A DNA stretch of 64,000 bases from Parageobacillus sp. KH3-4 (GTDB lineage Bacteria; Bacillota; Bacilli; Bacillales; Anoxybacillaceae), in assembly GCF_022846435.1 (NCBI RefSeq), contig NZ_AP025627.1, positions 220,001-284,000 on the forward strand. The letters run 5' to 3'. A program made the position numbers and the translations under genes. Within the stretch, counting starts at the first letter, position 1, and every line of letters begins with the position of its first letter. This document shows, piece by piece, positions 16,150-25,651 of this stretch. The notes under the pieces were generated by a model, which was given only the letters and a program-made list of their open reading frames with translations, did no database searches and was not told the origin of the DNA.

Positions 16150-17475
16150 ATGTTTGAGTATTCCATCGTTCAACTGGCGCGCAATTATGCACATAAATTA
16201 GATCGTCCTTTGCGTCATTTTATGGTAGGCATATGCAAACCTTTTTTGTATACTCCGTGTGTCATCCATAAACAGTTAGAAAGATGGATGAAAAAGACGA
16301 AAAAAATTCCAGTCATCATTCATTTTCACGAAGAAAATGGCGTTTTTGCCCTCAAAGAAATTGAAAAACAGCACTTCCGCATGAAAATTCATCATCAATT
16401 CCGCTATATCCCTTCATGCAGTGCCGAAGTGACTCCGCAAGCATTGGAGCAAATTTTGCAACGGCGCGATGTGAAAAAAGTATACTTAAACCGAGAAGTA
16501 AGCGCGCTGTTGAATAACGCCGTTCCGTCCGCTAACTCCAAAAACGTCACCGTTAACGGCACGACATTAAGCGGAAAAGGCGTTACGATTGCGATTGTTG
16601 ACACAGGGATTTATCCACACCCTGATTTAGAAGGACGGATCGTCGAGTTTGTCGATTTTGTCAACGGCCGTACGGCGCCATATGATGATAATGGGCATGG
16701 CACCCATTGCGCTGGGGACGCCGCCGGGAACGGTTCGGCTTCTTCTGGATTGTATGCGGGACCCGCCTATGAGGCAAATGTAGTCGGGGTGAAAGTGCTC
16801 GACAAAGTGGGAGCAGGAAGGCTTGATGCGATTATTCGCGGCATTGAATGGTGCATGCAATACAATGAAACAAACAAAGACGAAAAAATCGATATTATTT
16901 CATTATCATTAGGCGGGGAATCACAGCCATTTCCAGCAGAAAATGACGATCCGCTTGTTCAAGCAGTGGAAAAGGCATGGGACAGCGGCATTGTCGTCTG
17001 TGCGGCAGCTGGAAACGCGGGGCCGGAATATCGAACGATCTCAAGCCCGGGGATTAGCGACAAAATCATTACCGTTGGCGCTCTAGACGACCGCGATACG
17101 GCAGCAACAAGAGAAGATGATGAAATTGCCGATTTTTCGAGCCGCGGCCCTACTTACTACGGAGTGAGCAAGCCGGATATTGTTGTTCCAGGGGTCAATA
17201 TTGTTTCTTTGCGCGCGCCAAAGTCTTTCCTTGATAAATATCAAAAACAAAATCGCATTGGGCAATATTATATGAGCATGTCGGGAACATCGATGGCGAC
17301 GCCGATCTGTGCCGGTATTGCCGCGTTAATGCTTCAATATAAGCCGGATGCAACGCCAGATGACGTTAAAAGGGCATTAAAAGAAGGTGCAGATTTATGG
17401 AAAGATCGGGATCCGAATATATACGGAGCGGGATATGTCAACGCCAAAAGGGCGATTGAGCTGTTGGCGAAATAG
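16150..17475 (+). CDS. aprX: Subtilisin-family serine protease (AprX-like)
   Basis: A 441-residue S8 peptidase, the size of Bacillus subtilis AprX. The catalytic triad is Asp151 (AIVDTGIYPHPDL), His183 (NGHGTHCAG) and Ser381 (SGTSMATPICAG). An oxyanion Asn lies in AAAGNAGPE. The first 120 residues form the family's prodomain-like region, and no classical signal peptide is seen, in line with the reported intracellular location of AprX. AAAGGAGG lies eight bases before the ATG at 16150. The frame is open further upstream but only into the insertion element. It is convergent with the lipoteichoic acid synthase gene. Confidence 0.9.
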   Translation: MFEYSIVQLARNYAHKLDRPLRHFMVGICKPFLYTPCVIHKQLERWMKKTKKIPVIIHFHEENGVFALKEIEKQHFRMKIHHQFRYIPSCSAEVTPQALEQILQRRDVKKVYLNREVSALLNNAVPSANSKNVTVNGTTLSGKGVTIAIVDTGIYPHPDLEGRIVEFVDFVNGRTAPYDDNGHGTHCAGDAAGNGSASSGLYAGPAYEANVVGVKVLDKVGAGRLDAIIRGIEWCMQYNETNKDEKIDIISLSLGGESQPFPAENDDPLVQAVEKAWDSGIVVCAAAGNAGPEYRTISSPGISDKIITVGALDDRDTAATREDDEIADFSSRGPTYYGVSKPDIVVPGVNIVSLRAPKSFLDKYQKQNRIGQYYMSMSGTSMATPICAGIAALMLQYKPDATPDDVKRALKEGADLWKDRDPNIYGAGYVNAKRAIELLAK

Positions 17476-17506
17476 AAAAGGGAAGCTGTTATTTGCTTCC
17501 CTTTTC
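17475..17506. terminator. Bidirectional terminator between aprX and ltaS genes
   Basis: A perfect 12-bp stem (17475-17486 with 17495-17506) with loop TGTTATTT. One arm covers the last sense codons of the minus-strand ltaS gene, so coding sequence and terminator overlap. Confidence 0.85.
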
Positions 17507-19450
17507 TTCATCTTCGCGATTGTTGTAATCGTATTTGGTAGGATCGACCGGTTTGAATCCTTTTGGTGTGTAAAAACGTAGCAAATCTCCATATACGACT
17601 TTATCCGAAAGGTCAAGTTTTGTACGGACGATTTGTTCCAGCTGTTTGATTTCCGGAGTTTCTGGAATTGGTTCGCCCGTTTTCGAATTATAATATTTTC
17701 CGTTTACTGCTGTAACGGTCGGAGTGACAAAATCACCGTTACGGAACGGTACGATTTCTTGATGTTCCGGCGACAACAAGTCTGTACCGAAGTGAACATA
17801 GTTTTTCGTGTCGATTCCCAATAAGTGAAGGACCGTTGGCAATAAATCAATTTGCCCGCCGTATTGATGCATGATTCCGCCTTTGACGCCAGGGACGCGG
17901 ATAAATAAAGGCACTCGCTGCAATTGCGCGTGTTCAAACGGCGTAATTTCTTTTCCTAATATTTGTGACATCGCTTTATTATGATTTTCAGAAATTCCGT
18001 AATGGTCGCCATACAAAATGATGACAGAACGATCATACAAACCAGATTTTTTCAGATAATCAAAGAACTCTTTTAACGATTCATCCAAATAGCGAGCCGT
18101 TTGGAAGTAACGGTCTACCGAGCCATCGCCTGTATCCGCTGGTTCGATCGTGGCATCTTCTTCGCTAATTGGATAAGGGAAGTGGTTCGATAACGTGATA
18201 AATTTTACATAGAACGGCTCTTTTAACGATTTCAACAACGGAATCGACTCTCTAAAGAACGGTTTGTCTTTTAATCCATAGTTAAGCACATCGCGATCGT
18301 TCATATCGTAGTAGCTTGCGTCAAAGAAATGGTCGAAACCGAACGATTTATAAATTTCGTCACGATTCCAGAACGTTTTATAGTTGCCGTGGAATACGGC
18401 CGTCGTATATCCGTGCTGGTGAAGAATAGCTGGCGCTGCATGGTATGTGTTTTGCCCTTTTGTCGTAAACACCGCTCCTTGCGGCAATCCAAACAACGAG
18501 TTTTCTAACATAAACTCAGCGTCCGACGTTTTTCCTTGCCCGGTTTGATGGAAAAAGTTATCAAAATAAAACGTATTCGGATCATGCACAAGCGAGTTTA
18601 AAAATGGCGTTACCTCTTGGCCGTGCAATTTATAGTTAATCAAGAAGTTTTGGAACGATTCCAGATGAATGTAAATCACATTCATTCCTTTTGCGACACC
18701 GAAATACTGCGGATTTGGTTTCGCATATGTTGCTTGCACGTGGTTTAAAACCGTCGTAATATCGCTTTTATTCGCAAAAGCGCGCTGTGTCGACGATTTC
18801 ATGCTTTGCACGGCGTCATAAATTAAATAGTTGTAAACGCCTAAATATTTCACAATATAATTGCGGTCAAACGTTCTTGTGAGCAATTGCGGACGGTCCA
18901 TTTCCGCCAATGCAAGATTCACGCTGAAAATGAGCGCGGCAATGGCGAACACGATGCCCTTTTTATAGCGACCGACTTGGACCGCCGGCAGCGAAAAACG
19001 TTTGGAAGCGACAATGGCAATTAAGATCACCGTATCTAAAAAGTAGAAAATATCGTACCATTTGATTAATTCCCAAATGCTGCCGCCCAAATCTCCAAAG
19101 TTTTTCGTTTGCGTTAGCGTCGGCAACGTAATAAAATCGCTGAAAAATCGGTAGTATACGATGTTGGCGTATAAAATAAACGATAAAATGAAATTAATGA
19201 TAATAAGCCAGATATATGCCCGCTTTCCTTTAGCCAACAACGCTAATCCAAAAGAGAAAACCGCGGAACTGATCGGGTTAATGAATAATAGAAATTCCTG
19301 CATAGAATTGCTAATGCCTAAATGAAATTCAGCTTGATAAGCGATATATGTTTTCATCCAAAACAAAAATACGGCAAAAATAAAAAAACCAATATATTGG
19401 TCAGAAAGAGAACGATATTTTTCTAATAGCTTTTCGCCAATCCTCTTCAC
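17489..19450 (-). CDS. ltaS: Lipoteichoic acid synthase family protein (LtaS-like)
   Basis: A 653-residue polyglycerolphosphate polymerase. Five membrane helices fill about residues 18-195 and an extracellular sulfatase-fold domain occupies about 235-610. The catalytic Thr308 is in GQGKTSDAEF. Metal-binding landmarks are YIHLESFQNF, YGDHYG and the His of TLSNHFPYP. It should transfer glycerol-phosphate from phosphatidylglycerol to growing lipoteichoic acid. Bacilli carry several paralogues (LtaS, YfnI, YqgS, YvgJ), and I cannot say which this is. It starts at GTG 19450 behind AAGGAGG. Confidence 0.92.
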   Translation of the reverse strand: MKRIGEKLLEKYRSLSDQYIGFFIFAVFLFWMKTYIAYQAEFHLGISNSMQEFLLFINPISSAVFSFGLALLAKGKRAYIWLIIINFILSFILYANIVYYRFFSDFITLPTLTQTKNFGDLGGSIWELIKWYDIFYFLDTVILIAIVASKRFSLPAVQVGRYKKGIVFAIAALIFSVNLALAEMDRPQLLTRTFDRNYIVKYLGVYNYLIYDAVQSMKSSTQRAFANKSDITTVLNHVQATYAKPNPQYFGVAKGMNVIYIHLESFQNFLINYKLHGQEVTPFLNSLVHDPNTFYFDNFFHQTGQGKTSDAEFMLENSLFGLPQGAVFTTKGQNTYHAAPAILHQHGYTTAVFHGNYKTFWNRDEIYKSFGFDHFFDASYYDMNDRDVLNYGLKDKPFFRESIPLLKSLKEPFYVKFITLSNHFPYPISEEDATIEPADTGDGSVDRYFQTARYLDESLKEFFDYLKKSGLYDRSVIILYGDHYGISENHNKAMSQILGKEITPFEHAQLQRVPLFIRVPGVKGGIMHQYGGQIDLLPTVLHLLGIDTKNYVHFGTDLLSPEHQEIVPFRNGDFVTPTVTAVNGKYYNSKTGEPIPETPEIKQLEQIVRTKLDLSDKVVYGDLLRFYTPKGFKPVDPTKYDYNNREDEEKGSK

Positions 19451-19944
19451 GTCCTCTTCGCCTCCTTATTCGTTATTCAAGCGTTTAACGCAAGTAACTA
19501 CGAATATATGAACAACAGCTGCACAAGTAAAGTGCAGCGTGCAAAACGGTTAAACCATCATTTTACGTTGAAAAATCCTTACGTCAAGTAGCATAATACC
19601 TATTATTTTATATAAAGTCAAATGGAATGTTTTTATCATATTTCCATTCAATTTTGCCTTTTCCCGCCGTCGATGGCCTCCTTCTCCTTATCTCTTCTTT
19701 TGAACAAGCACTTCTCTCTGTTGTATATAGACGAAAAAGAAAGATAAATAGTTTCATAATGGATGTAAAAAAATTTTTTATGTGGGGATATATGGATGGC
19801 TGCGCCTTTTACTCATTTTATTAAGTGAATCGTCCATTATGATAAAAATTCGGTGTACAAAACGTCTTTCTTTTTTGGTATATTTTTTCTATGCTTGATG
19901 AAGAACTATGGAAAACGGATAAAAAACGAGGAAGGGATGCCGAG
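19451..19944. other. Divergent regulatory region between ltaS and ktrB-type genes
   Basis: No gene. On the minus strand it holds two tandem promoters for ltaS (the downstream one TTGACG at 19582-19587 with TAAAAT at 19560-19565, 16-base spacer). It also has a short hairpin in the ltaS leader (GCTGCAC at 19518 with GTGCAGC at 19532). On the plus strand a -10-like TATATT at 19879 may serve the potassium-channel gene. Confidence 0.55.
19593..19621 (-). promoter_or_regulatory. Sigma-A promoter of ltaS
   Basis: On the minus strand TTGACT (19616-19621), a 17-base spacer and TATTAT (19593-19598). Confidence 0.6.
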
Positions 19945-21285
19945 ATGGAAAGGGCAAGAAAATATTATTTAGACCCTCCGAAAGTGTTAGTGGCTGGATT
20001 TGCCGCGATTATTTTGGTCGGCACAGCGCTGTTAATGCTTCCAGTTGCGACAAATGATGGAAAAGGCCTTCCTTTTTTAGACGCATTGTTTACGGCAACG
20101 TCGGCGACATGCGTAACGGGGTTGGTGGTTGTTGATACGGGAACAACGTTTACGTTGTTCGGGCAGCTTGTGATTTTGGTGCTTATTCAAGTTGGCGGAC
20201 TTGGATTTATGACGTTTGCGACGCTTTTTTCGTTTCTGCTTGGAAAACGCATTTCCTTAAAAGAACGGTTATTGCTTCAAGAAGCGATGAATAATTTGTC
20301 CATAGAGGGAATTGTTCGTTTAGTGAAGCGGGTGTTAATTTTTACTGTCGTGATTGAGCTGATAGGCGGTTTATTATTAGCGATTCGTTTCTCATTTGAC
20401 ATGCCGTTGTTAAAGGCTTTTTATTTTGGCATGTTTCATGCAATCTCCAATTTTAATAACGCAGGCTTTGATTTAATGGGGGATTTCCGCAGTTTGACAG
20501 GATATGTGGAAGATCCGGTTGTCACGCTTGTTATATGTGCTCTTATCACGTTGGGCGGAATCGGATTTATTGTGATGAATGAAATATATGAATATCGGCA
20601 GACGCGCCGCTTTTCTTTGCATACAAAAGTGGCGGTTGCCACAAGCGGTCTATTGTTAGTGTTCAGCACTTTGCTTATTTTTTTACTAGAGCTTCACAAT
20701 CCGAAAACGCTTGAGCCATTATCGCCGCTTGGCAAGTTTTTGGCTTCTCTTTACCAAGCGGTAACACCAAGAACGGCCGGATCGAACACGTTGAATATTC
20801 CTGATTTAACGCAGCCGACATTGTTTTTGATCATATTTCTCATGTTTGTTGGCGCCTCTCCCGGTTCAACTGGCGGCGGCATCAAGACAACTACTTTTGC
20901 GACATTATTGGGAGCGGTTTGGTCGCAAATAAGGGGAAAAGAGGATGTAGTCTTTTTTGAAAAGCGGATTATGTATGATACGATTTATAAATCGTTGACC
21001 GTAACGATCAGCGGATTGTTCATCGTCATATTTGTAACGATGTTGCTCACTATTACGGAACAGGGAAAAGATTTTTTAATGATTTTATTTGAAGCGACAT
21101 CGGCGTTTGGCACGGTGGGATTATCGATGGGATTGACACCGGAGCTGTCTCCATTCGGAAAAGTGATCATCATATGCACGATGTTTGCCGGAAGAGTCGG
21201 GCCGTTAACGATCGCTTACGCTGTAACATTGCATCGCAAGCCGGATCCGTTCCGTTATCCGAAAGGGAAAATTATGATTGGCTAA
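19945..21285 (+). CDS. Ktr/Trk potassium-uptake channel subunit (KtrB/KtrD type)
   Basis: A 446-residue membrane subunit with the four-fold M1-P-M2 repeat of the SKT superfamily. Selectivity-filter regions appear as TSATCVTGL, HAISNFNNAGFDLM, TPRTAGSNT and ATSAFGTVGLSMG. ASPGSTGGGIKTTT is the intramembrane gating loop between the third and fourth repeats. A cytoplasmic KtrA/KtrC ring normally gates it, but none is encoded next door, as with B. subtilis KtrD. I use ATG 19945, with GAGGAAGGG eight bases upstream; an ATG at 19891 has no ribosome site. The next gene is a second, c-di-AMP-controlled K+ importer. Confidence 0.9.
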   Translation: MERARKYYLDPPKVLVAGFAAIILVGTALLMLPVATNDGKGLPFLDALFTATSATCVTGLVVVDTGTTFTLFGQLVILVLIQVGGLGFMTFATLFSFLLGKRISLKERLLLQEAMNNLSIEGIVRLVKRVLIFTVVIELIGGLLLAIRFSFDMPLLKAFYFGMFHAISNFNNAGFDLMGDFRSLTGYVEDPVVTLVICALITLGGIGFIVMNEIYEYRQTRRFSLHTKVAVATSGLLLVFSTLLIFLLELHNPKTLEPLSPLGKFLASLYQAVTPRTAGSNTLNIPDLTQPTLFLIIFLMFVGASPGSTGGGIKTTTFATLLGAVWSQIRGKEDVVFFEKRIMYDTIYKSLTVTISGLFIVIFVTMLLTITEQGKDFLMILFEATSAFGTVGLSMGLTPELSPFGKVIIICTMFAGRVGPLTIAYAVTLHRKPDPFRYPKGKIMIG

Positions 21286-21439
21286 ACGGAAAGCAGAAAA
21301 TAAGCAAAAACATGAGAAAAAAAGAAAAAGAAAAAATAAAAAGCGGTAAAATAAGCAAAATCCCCTTGAATCCCTTCTTGTTGCTCCTTTACAGGAAAGA
21401 AAAAGAAGAGTAACATAGCAGCTATGATTGAACAATCAT

Positions 21440-21645
21440 ATAGAATAATCGCTGAATCCTTAATGGAGCGGGGGAACCAATGTTAGTAACGTACATGTAC
21501 GTTACTTGGGGTGAATCCGATGAGGAAGGGCTACCTCTCCATGCCCTAACCCGACAGCTAACCTCGCAAGCGTTTTGGGGGGATGTAAAGCAAAGGGAAA
21601 CATTTGCTTAATATGGCCGTTGAGTGCATCCTCAACGGTTTTTTT
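21440..21645 (+). promoter_or_regulatory. Cyclic di-AMP (ydaO-yuaA) riboswitch
   Basis: The conserved elements occur in order: AATCGCTGAATCC, GGAGCGGGGGAACCAA, a variable stem (perfect 20-base palindrome at 21486-21505), GGGGTGAATCC, AGGGCTACCTCTCC and CCCGACAGCTAACCTCG. An expression platform with a terminator stem (21617-21624 with 21631-21638) and a T-run to 21645 follows. When c-di-AMP is high the RNA should terminate; when it is low kimA is made. The region 21286-21439 before it holds no gene and must contain the promoter. Confidence 0.95.
21617..21645 (+). terminator. Riboswitch-controlled terminator
   Basis: An 8-bp stem CCGTTGAG/CTCAACGG with loop TGCATC and seven T's, at the 3' end of the c-di-AMP riboswitch. 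Confidence 0.88.
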
Positions 21646-21712
21646 CTTTTTGTAATGATCATGGATGAACAAGGAAAACTAGTTAGTGATGACAAAAGAG
21701 GGGGTAGAGCGG

Positions 21713-23548
21713 ATGGCTTCTTTGAAGCGTTTGCTTATTGGTTCGCCGATGGAAACAAAACGGTTAAAACACGAAAAGCTGCCAAAATGGAAAGCTTTAG
21801 CGGTGTTTTCATCCGATGCGCTTTCATCAGTTGCGTATGCGACGGAAGAGATTTTATTAGTATTAATGTTGTTAGGAACGAGCGTGTTTTTTTATTCGCT
21901 GCCGATTGCGGTTGCCATTTTAGTATTGTTGCTGCTTGTTACATTATCCTATCGCCAAATTATTTACGCTTTTCCATCTGGCGGCGGAGCATATGTGGTC
22001 GCGAGAGATCATTTGAATACGACGACTAGCCTTGTTGCCGGCGCGGCATTAATGATTGACTATGTTCTTACTGTAGCAGTCAGCATTAGCTCTGGCGTAG
22101 CAGCATTGACCTCCGCTTTTCCGGGATTGCTGCCGTGGAAAGTGGAAATCGCGGTTGAGCTTGTATTGCTGCTCATGATTCTAAACTTGCGTGGAATTAC
22201 CGAGTCGGCAACGGTGTTTGCCTATCCAACGTACTTGTTTATTATTTCCGTGTTAGTGCTTATTGCCGCAGGGGGATGGCAGTTATGGCATGAAGGGTGG
22301 CATGGATTTAATTACAAAGAGCATGCTTCTGCAGCACATTTTTTTGCTTCAGGCTATAGTGTGTTTATTTTATTAAGAGCGTTTGCATCGGGATGTTCGG
22401 CGATGACAGGAGTAGAAGCGATTAGCAATGGTGTTCCGGCATTCAAGCCGGACAGTTCGAAAAACGCGGCGATTACGATGGGATGGATGTCTCTTTTATT
22501 AGGCACGATGTTTTTAGGGATTACCGTTTTGGCGGCGGGATTCGGCGTGACGCCATTGGAACATAAGACGGTCATTTCGCAAATTGGCCATCATGTGTTC
22601 GGAAATAGCATCTTCTTTTACCTGTTTCAAATGATTACGATGTTCATTTTAGTATTGGCTGCCAATACGAGCTTTGCCGGGTTTCCGCAGCTCGCTTCCA
22701 TTATCGCCAACGACCGTTTTTTGCCAAGAAGCTTGTCGGCGCGCGGCGACCGTCTTGTATTTTCCAATGGGATCATTCTTTTAAGCATATTGGCGATCGT
22801 GCTGATCGTTGCATTTCACGGTGAAACGCATTCCCTTATTCCGCTTTATGCGGTAGGCGTGTTTCTTTCGTTTACGATCGGCCAAAGCGGATTGTTAAAG
22901 AAAATATGGAAAGAGAAAGAAAAGCGAAATATAACGACGTTAATGACCGTCATGGCAGGAACAATTGTGACGGGGCTAGTCACCATTATTACGGTCGTTG
23001 CAAAATTTACGCAAGGCGCATGGCTAGTCATTGTTGCCATTCCATTATTAGTATGGATGTTTTACCGTATTCGCGACCATTATGAAAAGTTAGGAGAACA
23101 ATTAAAGCTGGACGAGCAGGAATGGGCGCGGCGCGAAAAAATGTTAAAGCCGAAAGTGATTATTCCGATTTCCGGGGTAAGTAAATTAGTCGCGCAATCG
23201 GTGCAGTATGCACGTAGTATTTCTAACGATATTACGGCAATCTCTGTAATTTTCTATGAGGAGGAGGAACAAAAATTAAGAGCAAAATGGGAAAAATTTT
23301 ATCCCGATATTCCATTACAGGTGATTTATTCTCCTTATCGCACCATTCTTTCGCCGATATTAGACTATATTAACGAGGTGGAAAAACAAGCCAACGGTTC
23401 ACCGATTACGATCTTAATGCCGCAATTCATCGTAAAAAAATGGTGGCATGCGCTCTTGCATAATCAAACGGCGATTATTTTGCGCTTTTTCTTGATTATG
23501 AAAAAGGATATTGTTATTGCGACGTTACCGTATCATTTAAGGGAATAA
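21713..23548 (+). CDS. kimA: KimA-type high-affinity potassium importer
   Basis: A 611-residue member of the KUP/APC superfamily, formerly YdaO. The N-terminus SLKRLLIGSPMETKRLKHEKLPKWKALAVFSSDALSSVAYATE matches KimA. About twelve membrane helices (to residue 455) precede a cytoplasmic domain (about 465-611). KimA imports K+ with protons and is inhibited by c-di-AMP; here transcription is also under the c-di-AMP riboswitch directly upstream. The start at 21713 follows GAGGGGG and aligns with KimA; an in-frame ATG at 21686 would add nine residues. Confidence 0.92.
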   Translation: MASLKRLLIGSPMETKRLKHEKLPKWKALAVFSSDALSSVAYATEEILLVLMLLGTSVFFYSLPIAVAILVLLLLVTLSYRQIIYAFPSGGGAYVVARDHLNTTTSLVAGAALMIDYVLTVAVSISSGVAALTSAFPGLLPWKVEIAVELVLLLMILNLRGITESATVFAYPTYLFIISVLVLIAAGGWQLWHEGWHGFNYKEHASAAHFFASGYSVFILLRAFASGCSAMTGVEAISNGVPAFKPDSSKNAAITMGWMSLLLGTMFLGITVLAAGFGVTPLEHKTVISQIGHHVFGNSIFFYLFQMITMFILVLAANTSFAGFPQLASIIANDRFLPRSLSARGDRLVFSNGIILLSILAIVLIVAFHGETHSLIPLYAVGVFLSFTIGQSGLLKKIWKEKEKRNITTLMTVMAGTIVTGLVTIITVVAKFTQGAWLVIVAIPLLVWMFYRIRDHYEKLGEQLKLDEQEWARREKMLKPKVIIPISGVSKLVAQSVQYARSISNDITAISVIFYEEEEQKLRAKWEKFYPDIPLQVIYSPYRTILSPILDYINEVEKQANGSPITILMPQFIVKKWWHALLHNQTAIILRFFLIMKKDIVIATLPYHLRE

Positions 23549-23657
23549 TGTGTCGATGGAAGCAGAAATATTTCCCCGGAAATCGACATATGTCGAATAA
23601 GCAAAAGAAGTTCCCTCTGCGTGCATCATGCATATAGTAACGTAGGGGGAACGGATA

Positions 23658-24320
23658 ATGTGGAAATATATATCGATGATCATGTTGGCCTTTGCCGTTA
23701 GTATGGACAGTTTAAGCATTGGAGTGACATACGGAATTAGGAAAATTCAATTTCCGCTTTGCTCCAAGCTGGTTATCGCATGTATGTCCAGCGCGATGTT
23801 ATTGCTATCCATGTATGTCGGCAGCGTTCTTTTGTTGTTTTTGCCGGTTCAGGTGGAACGATGGTTGGCTTCCGCTATATTAATTGCTCTTGGCATTTGG
23901 GCGATTTATAATGTAGTTAAAAAAGAAGAGGATAAGTATGAAATGTCTGAACCGTTGGCGGCAGCCCCGCCTCGCATGAAAGTATGGAGGTTTCAATCGG
24001 AGCGGTTTGGCATCGTCGTTCAAGTGCTAAAACGCCCGACGTTAGGGGATTTGGACCGCTCTGGAAGCATCGGTATGAAAGAAGCGATGTTGATTGGTTT
24101 CGCGCTGTCGATGGATGCGTTTGGCGCGGGAATCAGCGCTTCCTTTTTGGGGTATTCGCCATTGATTCTTGCTTTGCTTGTATGCATATTAAATATCGTT
24201 TTTATCGGTTTAGGGTTAAAAGCGGGAAATCTGCTCTCCAAGACAAAGGCAATGAAGAAGGCGACGGTCATCCCTGGAACGATTTTAATCTGCCTCGGAA
24301 TTACGAAAATATTTTTGTAG
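23658..24320 (+). CDS. ytaF: Sporulation membrane protein YtaF (MntP-like fold)
   Basis: A 220-residue protein with six predicted helices in two halves. Each half starts with an Asp-containing motif, AVSMDSLSIGVTYG and ALSMDAFGAGISASFLGYSP, which repeats the pattern of the MntP manganese exporters. The loop between halves contains TLGDLDRSGSIGMKEA, characteristic of YtaF. YtaF is linked to sporulation but its substrate is not established; metal transport is inferred from the fold. The gene has its own terminator. Confidence 0.88.
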   Translation: MWKYISMIMLAFAVSMDSLSIGVTYGIRKIQFPLCSKLVIACMSSAMLLLSMYVGSVLLLFLPVQVERWLASAILIALGIWAIYNVVKKEEDKYEMSEPLAAAPPRMKVWRFQSERFGIVVQVLKRPTLGDLDRSGSIGMKEAMLIGFALSMDAFGAGISASFLGYSPLILALLVCILNIVFIGLGLKAGNLLSKTKAMKKATVIPGTILICLGITKIFL

Positions 24321-24323
24321 ATG

Positions 24324-24349
24324 ATCCTAAAGGCGACGGCCTTTAGGAT
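24324..24349 (+). terminator. Terminator of ytaF
   Basis: A perfect 11-bp stem (24324-24334 with 24339-24349) with a GACG loop. The T-tract is poor, so it may be leaky. Confidence 0.65.
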
Positions 24350-24358
24350 TCATTATGT

Positions 24359-24385
24359 TGAATCTTTTCGGCTGTTATATTCGTA
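24359..24385 (+). promoter_or_regulatory. Possible sigma-W-type promoter of spo0M
   Basis: TGAATC (24359-24364) lies 17 bases before CGTA (24382-24385), close to the ECF consensus TGAAAC-N16-CGTA. B. subtilis spo0M is reported in the sigma-W regulon, which supports the reading, but the match is imperfect. Confidence 0.4.
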
Positions 24386-24427
24386 ACTATTCGTAGAAAC
24401 AATATTTCCGCAGGGAGAGATGAACAA

Positions 24428-25390
24428 ATGTGGAAAAAGCTTTTGTCTAAGCTTGGAGTAGGAGCTGCGAAAGTAGACCTTGTGCTGCATCGTCCTCATG
24501 TACGTCTGGGAGAAACATTGGAAGGAGAATTTTTGATTGAAGGAGGGACGGTGGAACAACAAATTCGCAAGCTGGAAGTGGAATTGCAGCTCACCGTTCA
24601 AGCTGATGGAAAAGCATACCGTCGAACAGCTGCCGTCATTCCGGTTTCTTCTTCATTTACGATTCAGCCGGGAGAAAGAAAGGTATTACCGTTTTCGTAT
24701 GTGCTTCCGTTGCATTTACCGATTACTCGTCCTCACGTGCGATACACATTTGTAACACGTTTAGATATTGCGGACGGAGTCGATGCTTTTGACCAAGACG
24801 CTATCGATATTCTTCCTCCGCTGTCGCTGGAGAAACTGTTTCATGCGTTGGGAAATATTGGATTCCGTGAAAAACCTTCTTCCGGGAAAATCACTGCATA
24901 TGGCCAAGAATTTGCGTTTTTCCCGACAAAAGAGTGGATGGGAATTATTGAAGAAGTAGAATTTGCAGTGCGGATGGAAGAAAATGGAGTACTATTATAT
25001 CTGGAAGTGGATGTACGGAGTGGTTTTGGTGGTTTCCATGAAACTGAACTGAAACGGGAAATATTCTTAAGTAATGAGGAAATAGATGATGTGGGAGAAA
25101 TGGCAGGAAAATTGCGCGCGATTATAGAAGAAATGGTCCAACAGCCTCATTCTTACGTTGGTACATCGTATGTTTCATATTCCTCTTATCCTCCGCAGCA
25201 CGTATCCCATCATCATGGCGGACATGGCATGATGGGAGCAATCGGAGGATTTGCGGCAGGAATGCTTGCAGGCATGGCGGCGGAAGAATTGCTCGAGGAT
25301 GTCGTTGAGGACGCATTGGATCATGACATAGGAGATGTGATGGACGATATAGGCGATTGGTTCGACGGCGGGGATGACGATATTTTATAA
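24428..25390 (+). CDS. spo0M: Sporulation-control protein Spo0M (arrestin-like fold)
   Basis: A 320-residue homologue of Spo0M, which influences sporulation and cell division. The N-terminal arrestin-like half is clear: VDLVLHRPHVRLGETLEGEFLIEGG, then FTIQPGERKVLPFSYVLPLHLPITR. The protein is about 60 residues longer than the 258-residue B. subtilis Spo0M. The extension has SSYPPQHVSHHHGGHGMMGAIGGFAAGMLAGMAAEEL, a His/Gly stretch with a short hydrophobic helix, then a strongly acidic tail ending FDGGDDDIL. That tail could bind metal or associate with the membrane. Confidence 0.9.
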   Translation: MWKKLLSKLGVGAAKVDLVLHRPHVRLGETLEGEFLIEGGTVEQQIRKLEVELQLTVQADGKAYRRTAAVIPVSSSFTIQPGERKVLPFSYVLPLHLPITRPHVRYTFVTRLDIADGVDAFDQDAIDILPPLSLEKLFHALGNIGFREKPSSGKITAYGQEFAFFPTKEWMGIIEEVEFAVRMEENGVLLYLEVDVRSGFGGFHETELKREIFLSNEEIDDVGEMAGKLRAIIEEMVQQPHSYVGTSYVSYSSYPPQHVSHHHGGHGMMGAIGGFAAGMLAGMAAEELLEDVVEDALDHDIGDVMDDIGDWFDGGDDDIL

Positions 25391-25465
25391 AAGGGACTGA
25401 CGCAAAAGGTTGTTTGCTCACAAATGAAATACCATATATATAGATGTATATACGGTAGCACAGAA

Positions 25466-25502
25466 GGGTGTCCTCCTCAAATTTGGGACACCCTCTTTTT
25501 TT
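25466..25502 (+). terminator. Terminator of spo0M
   Basis: An 8-bp GC-rich stem (GGGTGTCC at 25466-25473 with 25486-25493) followed by a T-rich tract to 25502. Confidence 0.85.
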
Positions 25503-25651
25503 TACCTTATAAAACATTTACTTACTTTAAGTTGCAATTTCTACTAACTGATGCAGAGGTATAAATAGAAAGAAAGTTTTTTATTTTTTGCGGATGCGGT
25601 TTTCCACCTTTTTGATAGAATAAAAACATAGAAAAAAAGGAGTGAGATAGA

